57,849 nucleotides of DNA, taken from NCBI GenBank assembly GCA_016866215.1, contig VGNE01000022.1:1-57849 (forward strand), written 5' to 3'. This document shows, piece after piece, positions 7,697-14,878 of the stretch. The number at the start of each line of letters is the position of its first letter. Within the stretch, counting starts at the first letter, position 1. A program made the position numbers and the translations under genes. This stretch comes from Chloroflexota bacterium. GTDB taxonomy: Bacteria; Chloroflexota; Anaerolineae; Anaerolineales; Villigracilaceae. The notes below the pieces were generated by a model that did not search any database, was not told the origin of the DNA, and saw only the letters and a list, made by a program, of their open reading frames with translations.

Positions 7697-8536
7697 TTAT
7701 TTTCCCACTGTTCGCGGCGGCGGAGCGAACTCTTCAATTGCCTTGACCACATCGGCTAATGGCACCACCTTTGCAACCGAAGATTTCTTTTTGCCAAAAC
7801 CCATGCTATCCAATACAAGCGCGCGTTTGAGCAGTTGGATGCCGAAGGCAGGGTCAACGCCTTTGGGGCAGGCTTGTGAACACGCGCCCGCCAGGTGACA
7901 TTGATACGGTCCATGAAAAATATCAATCGCTTCGATGCGTTCCTTCATTCCGCAGTCACGGTTGTCGGCGGTGTAGCGGTAGGCCTGGGCAAGCGCCTGA
8001 GGTCCAAGAAAGAGCGGATCCGTGGCAACGGTCGGGCAAGCCGCGAGGCATAATCCGCATTTGATGCAGAATGTAAACTGGCTGAAGGCTTCGCGTTCAT
8101 CAGGAGTTTGCAGGAATTCACCCGTTGGAGAATCAATTTCCATCTGATCGAGATAAATGATGTAGGGCTTGACCGCCGCGTGCTTCTCGATCAACGGTTC
8201 GAGATTCGGCACAAGGTCTTTGACGTTGTCATAATTGGGAAGCGGAGCAATCGTAACGACATCCGTTCCCAAATGAAGGACTTGAGTTTGGCAGGCAAGT
8301 TGTGGTAAGTCATTGATGAACATGCCGCACGAACCGCAGACTCCCATGCGGCAGGACGAACGCCACGACAAGGTCGGTTCCTGCTCCGCCTTGAGCTGGT
8401 GCAGCGCTTCGAGCACGGTCATCCCGTCGTGGACATCCAAACGGTACTCGCTCCAATGCGGCGCAGAATCCGCATCAGGGTCGAAGCGGCGGACGCGGAA
8501 GGTGATCTCTCGCGGGGTGGTTATCTTATCGCTCAT
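7697..8536 (-). CDS. frdB: Second succinate dehydrogenase/fumarate reductase iron-sulfur subunit
   Basis: This 279-residue subunit shares the family layout. The [2Fe-2S] motif CRMGVCGSCG with a later Cys is at about 62-83, CIKCGLCLAACP at about 156-167 and CHLAGACSQACPKGVDP at about 213-229. It differs clearly from the sdhB at 3434, so the window encodes two distinct complexes. It is the last gene of an operon frdA-C-D-B. A C-terminal basic/hydrophobic extension of about 45 residues is present. Whether the complex runs as fumarate reductase or succinate dehydrogenase cannot be decided from sequence; the frd naming is provisional. Confidence 0.9.
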   Translation of the reverse strand: MSDKITTPREITFRVRRFDPDADSAPHWSEYRLDVHDGMTVLEALHQLKAEQEPTLSWRSSCRMGVCGSCGMFINDLPQLACQTQVLHLGTDVVTIAPLPNYDNVKDLVPNLEPLIEKHAAVKPYIIYLDQMEIDSPTGEFLQTPDEREAFSQFTFCIKCGLCLAACPTVATDPLFLGPQALAQAYRYTADNRDCGMKERIEAIDIFHGPYQCHLAGACSQACPKGVDPAFGIQLLKRALVLDSMGFGKKKSSVAKVVPLADVVKAIEEFAPPPRTVGK

Positions 8537-8541
8537 GTAGA

Positions 8542-8910
8542 TTATCCTCCGATCTTATAACTAAACGTCCACCAGGTGACATAAGCGCCGAGTGCGAAGA
8601 TAAAGAGTCCAAACAAAAGAATGCCTCCATCCACAAACTTTGCAAGCGCAGGCGTGAGCGGCAGTTCACGGAGTATTCCGCGCAAGCCGTACAGCCCGTG
8701 GTACAAACCCGCCGCAAGCAATAAGATGTAAAGCACAAGTTGAGCCACGCTTCGTCCGCGCTCGATCATTGTTTCAAAGTTGCGCGCCTCTTCCACACTG
8801 ACGCCATAAAAAACGGGCGCATAGTGCATGACAGCGAAGTGCAATCCAAGCAATACCGCAATGATTGGGATGACAAGCAGATGTAAAGACCATAAACGTG
8901 TTTCGCGCAT
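8542..8910 (-). CDS. frdD: Second complex, small membrane anchor subunit
   Basis: The 122-residue protein has three hydrophobic helices (about 8-30, 55-75, 95-118). His residues in WSLHLL, HFAVMH and AAGLYHGLYGLRGIL are candidates for haem or quinone contacts. The start at 8910 is chosen because the reading frame upstream runs into a dispersed repeat, and GGAG lies just before this ATG. It lies between the cytochrome-like subunit and frdB, 5 bp from frdB. The subunit identity is inferred from position and helices. Confidence 0.78.
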   Translation of the reverse strand: MRETRLWSLHLLVIPIIAVLLGLHFAVMHYAPVFYGVSVEEARNFETMIERGRSVAQLVLYILLLAAGLYHGLYGLRGILRELPLTPALAKFVDGGILLFGLFIFALGAYVTWWTFSYKIGG

Positions 8911-8927
8911 AATGATTCTCCATTCCT

Positions 8928-9054
8928 CGTCATTGCGAGGGTTGGCGGTCGAGTAGGCGGCGTTCTTCCGCCGTATCGAGACCCCAACCCGAAGCAATCT
9001 CCTACATAGTAATAAGATTGCTTCGTCGGGAAGAACACCCTCCTCGCAATGACG
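8928..9054. repeat. 127-bp MITE-like palindromic element
   Basis: Perfect 13-bp terminal inverted repeats CGTCATTGCGAGG (8928-8940) and CCTCGCAATGACG (9042-9054) bound the element. An internal pair GAAGCAATCT (8991-9000) and AGATTGCTTC (9015-9024) gives a strong inner stem. It fills the gap between two genes of the frd operon, so it is transcribed. A related element lies at 45503-45583. Confidence 0.88.
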
Positions 9055-9064
9055 TCAATGATAT

Positions 9065-9508
9065 TTACGGAAAGAACAAACTCGAACCGCCGAGGATGAT
9101 GATCAACCCCGCCAGCGTCATGACAATATAAGTCAGCGGGCGGTGTCGTTTGATGGAAGATGAATACGGGTAGACAGGTTCTTTGGGACGCCCAAGGAAA
9201 AATCCCAATTCGGTGAGCAGCAAGCGCACGCCGTTCAGCGCGTGAAAGACGGCCGCGGCAAACAGCAGATATTCGATGATCTTGAACGGCCATGAAGCGA
9301 AGAGCGCCATCAATCCTTCCCATGCTTCCACGCCGCGCATACGATTTGCTGTTTCAATGATGTGCAGGACCATGTATGCGATCAAGCCCATGCCTGAGAG
9401 GCGATGTCCCAAATATAAATATCGTTCAAAGGTATATTTCCCTGCATATATCCAGCCTTTGAGTCCGAGGCGGTTGTTGTAAGCAGTTGGTTCTGAATTT
9501 GAATTCAT
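9065..9508 (-). CDS. frdC: Second complex, cytochrome b-like membrane subunit
   Basis: The 147-residue protein has three membrane helices (about 37-56, 76-97, 122-144). RYLYLGHRLSGMGLIAYMVLH (start of the first helix, abbreviated here to its key HR and H residues) and FHALNGVRLLLTELGF are typical of SdhC/FrdC subunits that bind haem b. It lies directly after frdA, separated by a palindromic repeat. It would anchor the second complex to the membrane and pass electrons to or from quinone. Confidence 0.85.
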   Translation of the reverse strand: MNSNSEPTAYNNRLGLKGWIYAGKYTFERYLYLGHRLSGMGLIAYMVLHIIETANRMRGVEAWEGLMALFASWPFKIIEYLLFAAAVFHALNGVRLLLTELGFFLGRPKEPVYPYSSSIKRHRPLTYIVMTLAGLIIILGGSSLFFP

Positions 9509-9520
9509 AAATACGCTCCT

Positions 9521-9574
9521 GCGTAGGGCGCATTCTCTAATGCGCCTTTCGGCGTTTGAGAACGCCTCCTACGC
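9521..9574. repeat. Imperfect palindromic repeat in the frd operon
   Basis: GCGTAGGGCGCATTCTC (9521-9537) pairs with GAGAACGCCTCCTACGC (9558-9574) with a few mismatches around an inner GCGCC/GGCGT stem. It occupies the frdA-frdC gap and resembles other palindromic repeats in the window. Confidence 0.75.
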
Positions 9575-9582
9575 TCAAGAAT

Positions 9583-11295
9583 TTAATACTTCCTCTCCAC
9601 AGGTTTCCACATGGAGATATCAACAGGGATGTAATCCAATTTCGGTCCATCACTCGTGAAATGCGCCATCGTGTGCTTCAACCAGTTCTCATCATCGCGC
9701 GTTTGATAATCGCGGCGCGCATGTCCGCCGCGTGACTCAGTGCGAGTCAAAGCGCCGAATGTCGCAACCTCAGCCACGTCGATCATGTATCCAGTTTCAA
9801 TTGCGCGCACCAGATCTGTGTTGTAACGCAGGCTCTTATCTTTCAACGAAATATATTTGTATCTTTCCTTCAACTCACGTATCTTGTTCAACCCCGCCTG
9901 CATTTCCTCGCCAGTGCGGAAGACGCCCATGTTTTTATCCAGCGTGCGGCGCAACTCAGCGCGGATTTGGTAATGGTCTTCGCTGCCTGTGGATGAAGTC
10001 AACGCTTCAATCTTCGACCACGCTTCGCGAGCCTGCGCAACAGGCGCTTCCGCCGCTGGCGCATTCGCGCAATAACGCGCCGCCTCCGCGCCAGCCACTC
10101 GTCCCCACACGAGACATTCCGCAGTGGAATTCGCGCCGAGTCGATTCGCGCCATGCAGCGATACGCAAGCGACTTCCCCCGCCGCCCAAACATTTTCGAT
10201 TTGAGTATGTCCCTTGATATCCGTATGCACGCCGCCCATGGAATAATGTGCCACCGCGCGGATCGGGATCGGCTTTTCGATGGGGTCAAGCCCGATATGT
10301 TTAATGGTCACTTCACGGATGAGCGGGAGTCGTTCAAGGATTTTCTCCCTGCCCAGGTGACGCAGATCCAAATGCAGATAATCCAAACCATCCGGCCCGG
10401 GGAAGCCGCGACCGGCTTCGATCTCGGTCATCTCTGAGCGCGAGACCATGTCACGCGGCGCAAGTTCCAATTTGCTGGGAGCATAATTATTCATGAAACG
10501 CTCGCCCTTGTTATTGAGCAAATATCCGCCCTCGCCGCGGCAAGCCTCCGTCATCAAAATGCCGCTGGGAATTAATCCAGTTGGGTGAAATTGTACGAAC
10601 TCCATATCCTTGAGTGCAAGTCCCGCGCGGTAGGCCATCGCGAGGCCGTCGCCTGTGACGGTTTCGGAATAAGTGGTAAAACCAAATATCTGACCCGCGC
10701 CGCCCGTGGCGATGATCAGCGCCTTGCCGCGGATCAAAATATAACGGCCATTGATCATGTCAATCATGGTCAAGCCTGCGAAACGTCCGTCCTCGATGAT
10801 GATCGAAGTGACAAAGCCTTCATCGTAACGGTTGATCTTCCTGGTGTGCTTCATCAACGTGTCGTACAAGGTTTGCATTTCGAGAAAGCCCGTTTTGTCA
10901 GAGGCGAAAACTGCCCGGGGATAGGTGTGCCCGCCAAACGGTCGCTGTGCGATGCGCCCGTCTTCCGTGCGCGACCAGGGAACGCCCCAGTGATCCAGAT
11001 GCAAAATTTCCTTCGGCATTTCATGGACAAAGAAATCAACTACATCCTGGTCAGCCAAAAAGTCAGAGCCTTTGACCGTGTCCCAGGCGTGGAGTTCGAA
11101 ACTGTCGCCTTTGTCCTGGCGCATGACGGCGGCTGTGCCGCCCTCTGCCGCCACAGAATGCGCGCGCATCAATTGAAGTTTGGAAACCAAAGCGATATCC
11201 AGTTCCCCTTTGCTTTGCTGTGCGGCCTCGAGTGCGGCGCGTAAACCTGCCAGTCCGGTGCCTAAAATGATCAGATCGTGGTTGTAAACTTCCAT
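9583..11295 (-). CDS. frdA: Second succinate dehydrogenase/fumarate reductase flavoprotein subunit
   Basis: This 570-residue FAD subunit starts with the dinucleotide fold ILGTGLAGLRAALEA (about 10-24). It carries the FAD-linking segment MRAHSVAAEGGTAAV (His at about 45), RPFGGHTYPR, FVQFHPTGL, TEACRGEGGYL, AVAHYSMGGVHTD and SLHGANRLGANS. It is shorter than the other flavoprotein here (597 residues) and clearly diverged, so it belongs to a different subgroup. It heads the frdA-C-D-B operon. Upstream lie a TACAAT -10 and a CRP/FNR-like palindrome, matching the promoter of icd in spacing. Confidence 0.93.
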   Translation of the reverse strand: MEVYNHDLIILGTGLAGLRAALEAAQQSKGELDIALVSKLQLMRAHSVAAEGGTAAVMRQDKGDSFELHAWDTVKGSDFLADQDVVDFFVHEMPKEILHLDHWGVPWSRTEDGRIAQRPFGGHTYPRAVFASDKTGFLEMQTLYDTLMKHTRKINRYDEGFVTSIIIEDGRFAGLTMIDMINGRYILIRGKALIIATGGAGQIFGFTTYSETVTGDGLAMAYRAGLALKDMEFVQFHPTGLIPSGILMTEACRGEGGYLLNNKGERFMNNYAPSKLELAPRDMVSRSEMTEIEAGRGFPGPDGLDYLHLDLRHLGREKILERLPLIREVTIKHIGLDPIEKPIPIRAVAHYSMGGVHTDIKGHTQIENVWAAGEVACVSLHGANRLGANSTAECLVWGRVAGAEAARYCANAPAAEAPVAQAREAWSKIEALTSSTGSEDHYQIRAELRRTLDKNMGVFRTGEEMQAGLNKIRELKERYKYISLKDKSLRYNTDLVRAIETGYMIDVAEVATFGALTRTESRGGHARRDYQTRDDENWLKHTMAHFTSDGPKLDYIPVDISMWKPVERKY

Positions 11296-11333
11296 TGGTT
11301 GTTATTCTCCTTGCATTCATCAATTCGAGATTT

Positions 11334-11377
11334 ATTGTAGCCTTTATCCCCTTTTTGCCTTAGTGATGATTGTCATG
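11334..11377 (-). promoter_or_regulatory. frdA promoter with CRP/FNR-like activator site
   Basis: On the minus strand TACAAT (11339-11334) is a -10. The palindrome AGTGA-TGATTG-TCATG (11362-11377, plus-strand reading) has its centre 30.5 bp upstream of the -10 edge, near -42 from the expected start. No good -35 is present, as expected for class II activation by a CRP/FNR-family regulator. Confidence 0.5.
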
Positions 11378-11413
11378 GATTGGGCGGAGTGTAGTCACGG
11401 CAATCAAAGAATC

Positions 11414-11446
11414 AAAAAGTCGAGACTTTCACATCCCGACTTTTCA
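11414..11446 (-). terminator. Terminator of icd
   Basis: On the minus strand AAAAGTCGGGA pairs with TCTCGACTTTT and runs into a T tract just after the icd stop, before the frdA promoter. Confidence 0.65.
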
Positions 11447-11449
11447 TAT

Positions 11450-12994
11450 CTACTTCTTGGCTTTCTTCTTTGCAGCGACTTTCTTTACAACTTTCTTCTT
11501 CGGTGCGGCTTTCTTTGCGACCGTTTTCTTTGCAACTGCTTTCTTCACCGCAGGCGCAACTTTCCCAACAGCCTTCACGACGGGTGGGGTCTTGTCCATC
11601 CAGTTGATGATCGCATCGCCGAACTCGGAGCATTTGATCTCTTTCGCGCCTTCCATCAAACGGGCGAAATCGTAGGTCACAGTCTTGGCGGCGACTGCGC
11701 CTTCCATGCCCTTCACGATCAAGTCCGCAGCTTCGCCCCAGCCCATGTAGCGCAGCATCATCTCACCTGAGAGGATTACAGAGCCAGGATTGACCTTATC
11801 CAGATCGGCATATTTTGGCGCGGTGCCGTGAGTGGCTTCAAAGATGGCGTGACCCGTCACATAGTTAATGTTCGCACCCGGAGCGATGCCAATACCGCCA
11901 ACCTGCGCTGCCAAAGCATCGGAGAGATAGTCGCCATTGAGATTCAAGGTGGCGATCACATCATAATCGCGCGGGCGGATGAGTGTGAATTGCAGGCTCA
12001 CATCGGCAATCGAGTCCTTGATCAGGAGCATGGACTTCCACTTGCCATTGCCGTGTGTGAACCATAACTTCAAGGCTTCCTCCACTTCTTCCTTGATGTC
12101 ATTCTGCTGGGCAGGGCTCATCATGTCGAAGCCGGGATCAATCATCTTGGCATTTTCTTCCACGCTCAGGTCAGGCCGGTATTCTTTGTTAGCCAAAATC
12201 CACGTCTCACGCTCGGTAACGATATCGTTGCGGAACTCGCGTTTGGCAAGCGCATAACCCCAATCCTTGAACGCGCCTTCAGTGAACTTCATGATGTTGC
12301 CCTTGTGTACAAAGTTCACACTCTTGCGGTTGTTATCCAACGCCCATTGAATGGCGGCGCGCACGAGTCGCTCAGTGCCTTCCACTGAAACAGGCTTGAG
12401 GCCAAGGCCTGCTGTTTCCGGAAAGCGCATCTTGGCATATTCCTTCGGGAAGGCTTCCTTGAACAATTCGTTAAATTTCCTGTTATCTTCCGTGCCAAAT
12501 GCGAACTCGATACCTGTGTAAATATCTTCGGTGTTCTCACGGAAGATGACCATGTCTACATATTCAGGATGCTTCACAGGCGAAGGCACGCCCTTGTAAT
12601 AACGCACAGGGCGCAGACAAACATACAAGTCCAATAATTTGCGTAGCGTCACATTCAATGAACGAATACCGCCGCCAATGGGAGTCGTCAACGGACCCTT
12701 GATACCCACCAGAAATTCCTTGAATGCATCAACTGTTTCATCGGGCAGCCAGCTCTGGAACATCTTGAATGATTTCTCGCCCGCGTACACTTCCATCCAG
12801 TGAATTTTGCGCGTGCCGCCGTAAGCCTTCTCCACCGCCGCATCAAACACGCGCACCGAAGCGCGCCAGATATCGCGTCCCGTGCCGTCGCCTTCAACAA
12901 ACGGGATGATCGGATTATTGGGAACATTCAATTTCCCGTTTTCAATTGAAATCTTCGCCCCACCTGCGGGGACCGTAACATTTGTGTAAGCCAT
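11450..12994 (-). CDS. icd: NADP-type isocitrate dehydrogenase with lysine-rich C-terminal tail
   Basis: Icd oxidatively decarboxylates isocitrate to 2-oxoglutarate in the TCA cycle. The first 465 or so residues match the homodimeric E. coli-type enzyme: [27 protein letters not shown] (substrate Ser, Asn and Arg), [25 protein letters not shown], the catalytic Lys segment [14 protein letters not shown], and [10 protein letters not shown] near the cofactor site. The last about 45 residues are unusual, an Ala/Lys/Val tail with repeats such as [18 protein letters not shown] that resembles histone H1-like tails and is absent from usual Icd (about 416 residues in E. coli). The tail is in frame and encoded by ordinary codons. 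The promoter carries a CRP/FNR-like site. Confidence 0.93.
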   Translation of the reverse strand: MAYTNVTVPAGGAKISIENGKLNVPNNPIIPFVEGDGTGRDIWRASVRVFDAAVEKAYGGTRKIHWMEVYAGEKSFKMFQSWLPDETVDAFKEFLVGIKGPLTTPIGGGIRSLNVTLRKLLDLYVCLRPVRYYKGVPSPVKHPEYVDMVIFRENTEDIYTGIEFAFGTEDNRKFNELFKEAFPKEYAKMRFPETAGLGLKPVSVEGTERLVRAAIQWALDNNRKSVNFVHKGNIMKFTEGAFKDWGYALAKREFRNDIVTERETWILANKEYRPDLSVEENAKMIDPGFDMMSPAQQNDIKEEVEEALKLWFTHGNGKWKSMLLIKDSIADVSLQFTLIRPRDYDVIATLNLNGDYLSDALAAQVGGIGIAPGANINYVTGHAIFEATHGTAPKYADLDKVNPGSVILSGEMMLRYMGWGEAADLIVKGMEGAVAAKTVTYDFARLMEGAKEIKCSEFGDAIINWMDKTPPVVKAVGKVAPAVKKAVAKKTVAKKAAPKKKVVKKVAAKKKAKK

Positions 12995-13024
12995 TTAACT
13001 TTCTCCTTTGAATTATATTGTTGA

Positions 13025-13068
13025 ATTATAACAGCGGACTTTTCCCGCCTTCAGTGACGATTGTCACT
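13025..13068 (-). promoter_or_regulatory. icd promoter with CRP/FNR-like activator site
   Basis: On the minus strand TATAAT (13030-13025) is a perfect -10. The palindrome AGTGA-CGATTG-TCACT (13053-13068) is centred 30.5 bp upstream of it. This is the same distance as at frdA, pointing to a shared activator. Confidence 0.6.
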
Positions 13069-13133
13069 ACATTTCGCTTCTCGCTTCCTTCAACGCCCCC
13101 GCCTGTTCCCGTTAAATTGATATTCGCTGTACC

Positions 13134-13281
13134 TTGACGCTCTTAAAAATCGGCGTAAAATTCGTCCCAATATGCCCAAAATGGATCGAAACAAAGGCCC
13201 GTTGCACCATCACTTCTGTGGAATTTCTGTGTTGTTATTGGTGTCGTAGAGAGTCGTTTTTTTAGCGGCTCTCTTTTTTTT
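13134..13281 (+). promoter_or_regulatory. Promoter, structured leader and terminator-like hairpin before the permease
   Basis: TTGACG (13134-13139) and TAAAAT (13156-13161), 16 bp apart, form a likely promoter. A leader of about 80 nt follows, with CACCAT/ATTGGTG and CAC/GTG pairings. Then comes a strong intrinsic terminator: AGAGAGTCG (13248-13256), a T-rich loop, CGGCTCTCT (13266-13274) and eight Ts. It ends 25 bp before the permease ATG. This suggests transcription attenuation; alternatively the unit is a small RNA. No known riboswitch core was recognised. The rest of 12995-13306 is the icd promoter. Confidence 0.5.
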
Positions 13282-13306
13282 ATCAATTCATCGAGAGGAG
13301 AATGTT

Positions 13307-14755
13307 ATGGCAACAAAGAGCAAGCCAAAAAAAGCCGCGCCCGCAAAGGCCAAGGCGACAAGGTCCCCGAAGGGGAAGAGTCAGCCCGTGGTTCAGAAGC
13401 AGGTAATGGGGTATCTGCCCAATGATAGGCCCCCGATGGGTCAATTAATTCTATTAGGCTTCCAGCATATTTTGACCATGTTCCCGGCTACGGTTTTCGT
13501 TGCACTGCTGACTGGTTTTCACGTCAGTACAGTCTTGCTGGGATCAGGCATTTCAACCATTGTTGCGTTGCTTTTGTCCAAGCGCGGCATTGGAAAGTTT
13601 ATTCCCTTGTACTATGGTTCCAGTTTCAGTTACATCGCATCCTATTTGGCAATTACGAATGCCCAGTTCGGCGTACCTGCCAGTGACGACTTAATTCGCC
13701 AAATGCAGGCAGGCATTATCGTAACGGGCGTTCTCAACATCCTGGTTGGATTGTTGATCCAATGGTTGGGAAAGGCTTCCATAGACAAAGTGCTTCCGCC
13801 TGTTGTGACTGGTTCAGTGGCCGCGATCATCGGTTTTGGGCTTGGCTTTGCAGCGCTTGGATTAGCCACAGGAACCGCGCGCGGCGGTGATTTTGCAAAC
13901 GCCGCGGACATGAATTTTGTCCTGGTTGCGGTCATCACACTGGTTTCGACTGTCGCATTTTCTGTTTACCTGAAAGGGCGGGGGTTTGTTGGAATGCTAC
14001 CCGTGCTTTTGGGCGCGATTCTAGGTTACCTCATCTCAGTACCCTTAGGCTTGGTAAACTTTGGTCCAGTGACTGAGGCAAAAATCCTGATACCTCCTCA
14101 TGTCACTTTCCCCAGTTTCAGCGGTGAACTGGTAGGCACAGCCATCTTCGGCATCGCGATCATGGCGATTGCCACCATACCAGAATCTACTGCTCACCTC
14201 TATCAGATCAGTCTGTATGTCGATCGGTTGGCAGAAGAACAGAAACGCGAAGCCTACGGACTCGATAAGCACATCGGCTTTAATCTGATTCTGGATGGCA
14301 TAGGCGATGTGCTACATGGGTTGGTAGGTGCGACCGCGGGCACAAACTACGGTGAGAACAACTCGCTCATGGCAATCACACGCAACTATTCCGGGCCAGC
14401 GCTTATCGGCGCAGGGGTTATCGCCATACTACTCTCGTTCGTCGGTACGCTTGCGGCCCTGGTTAGTTCGGTCCCGATGGCGGTCAGCGGCGGACTAGCC
14501 ATCTACTTGTTCGGTGTGATCGGCATGCAAGGCATCGCGCTGATGCAGGAACACAAGGTCAGCATGTTCGACCCGCGCAATCTGGCAGTCGGCGCAACAA
14601 TCATGGTAGTTGGAATCGGAGGCCATATCGGCTATGGCGGTTTTCTGCCAATAAAGGTCGGCATCTTCCCGAGCGGTTTACCTGCTATCGCGACCGCGGC
14701 CGTGCTTGGCATCTTGATCAACGCCATCTTCCTGATCTTCAAGCCGAGAGAATAG
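13307..14755 (+). CDS. Uracil/xanthine permease of the NCS2 family
   Basis: This is a 482-residue polytopic transporter with about 12-14 hydrophobic helices, importing a nucleobase by proton symport. Family motifs are PESTAHLYQ (the helix-8 Glu of UraA) and GTNYGENNSLMAITRNYS (the NCS2 signature with its key Glu). The QHILTMFPATVFVALL entry is UraA-like, so uracil is the most likely substrate. The adjacent pyrimidine genes support this. The N-terminus carries a 30-residue Lys/Ala-rich extension (KPKKAAPAKAKA) not expected in the family and reminiscent of the icd tail. GAGAGGAG precedes the ATG. A terminator-like attenuator lies upstream. Confidence 0.9.
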   Translation: MATKSKPKKAAPAKAKATRSPKGKSQPVVQKQVMGYLPNDRPPMGQLILLGFQHILTMFPATVFVALLTGFHVSTVLLGSGISTIVALLLSKRGIGKFIPLYYGSSFSYIASYLAITNAQFGVPASDDLIRQMQAGIIVTGVLNILVGLLIQWLGKASIDKVLPPVVTGSVAAIIGFGLGFAALGLATGTARGGDFANAADMNFVLVAVITLVSTVAFSVYLKGRGFVGMLPVLLGAILGYLISVPLGLVNFGPVTEAKILIPPHVTFPSFSGELVGTAIFGIAIMAIATIPESTAHLYQISLYVDRLAEEQKREAYGLDKHIGFNLILDGIGDVLHGLVGATAGTNYGENNSLMAITRNYSGPALIGAGVIAILLSFVGTLAALVSSVPMAVSGGLAIYLFGVIGMQGIALMQEHKVSMFDPRNLAVGATIMVVGIGGHIGYGGFLPIKVGIFPSGLPAIATAAVLGILINAIFLIFKPRE

Positions 14756-14778
14756 TAAGCGGGGTCTCGAGTAAATAA

Positions 14779-14872
14779 GTACACAAGTAAACAGGTAAAC
14801 AGGGATTGCGTAAACTGCAATCCCTGTTTTCTTGTCTACATGCTTACGTGTCTACCTGTCTACGTTTATACT
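14779..14872. repeat. Octamer-repeat inverted array before pyrC
   Basis: The left arm has octamers ACAAGTAA, ACAGGTAA. The right arm has TTGTCTAC, ATGCTTAC, GTGTCTAC, CTGTCTAC, GTTTATAC at 8-bp period. The arms are approximate reverse complements and enclose the terminator at 14799-14830. The last octamer contains TATACT (14867-14872), placed as a -10 exactly 7 nt before the pyrC ATG. Confidence 0.7.
14799..14830 (+). terminator. Terminator after the permease
   Basis: ACAGGGATTGC (14799-14809) and GCAATCCCTGT (14817-14827) form a perfect 11-bp stem followed by TTTT. Confidence 0.8.
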
Positions 14873-14878
14873 TGCCCC

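Noticed and set aside
10585-11244. Long plus-strand open frame of 219 codons
   Set aside because: It lies wholly antisense to frdA, whose motifs are unmistakable. It has no ribosome binding site and a composition typical of an antisense shadow.
13168-13281. A purine riboswitch before the permease
   Set aside because: The conserved loop and junction sequences of the purine aptamer are absent. Only an attenuator-like layout can be claimed.
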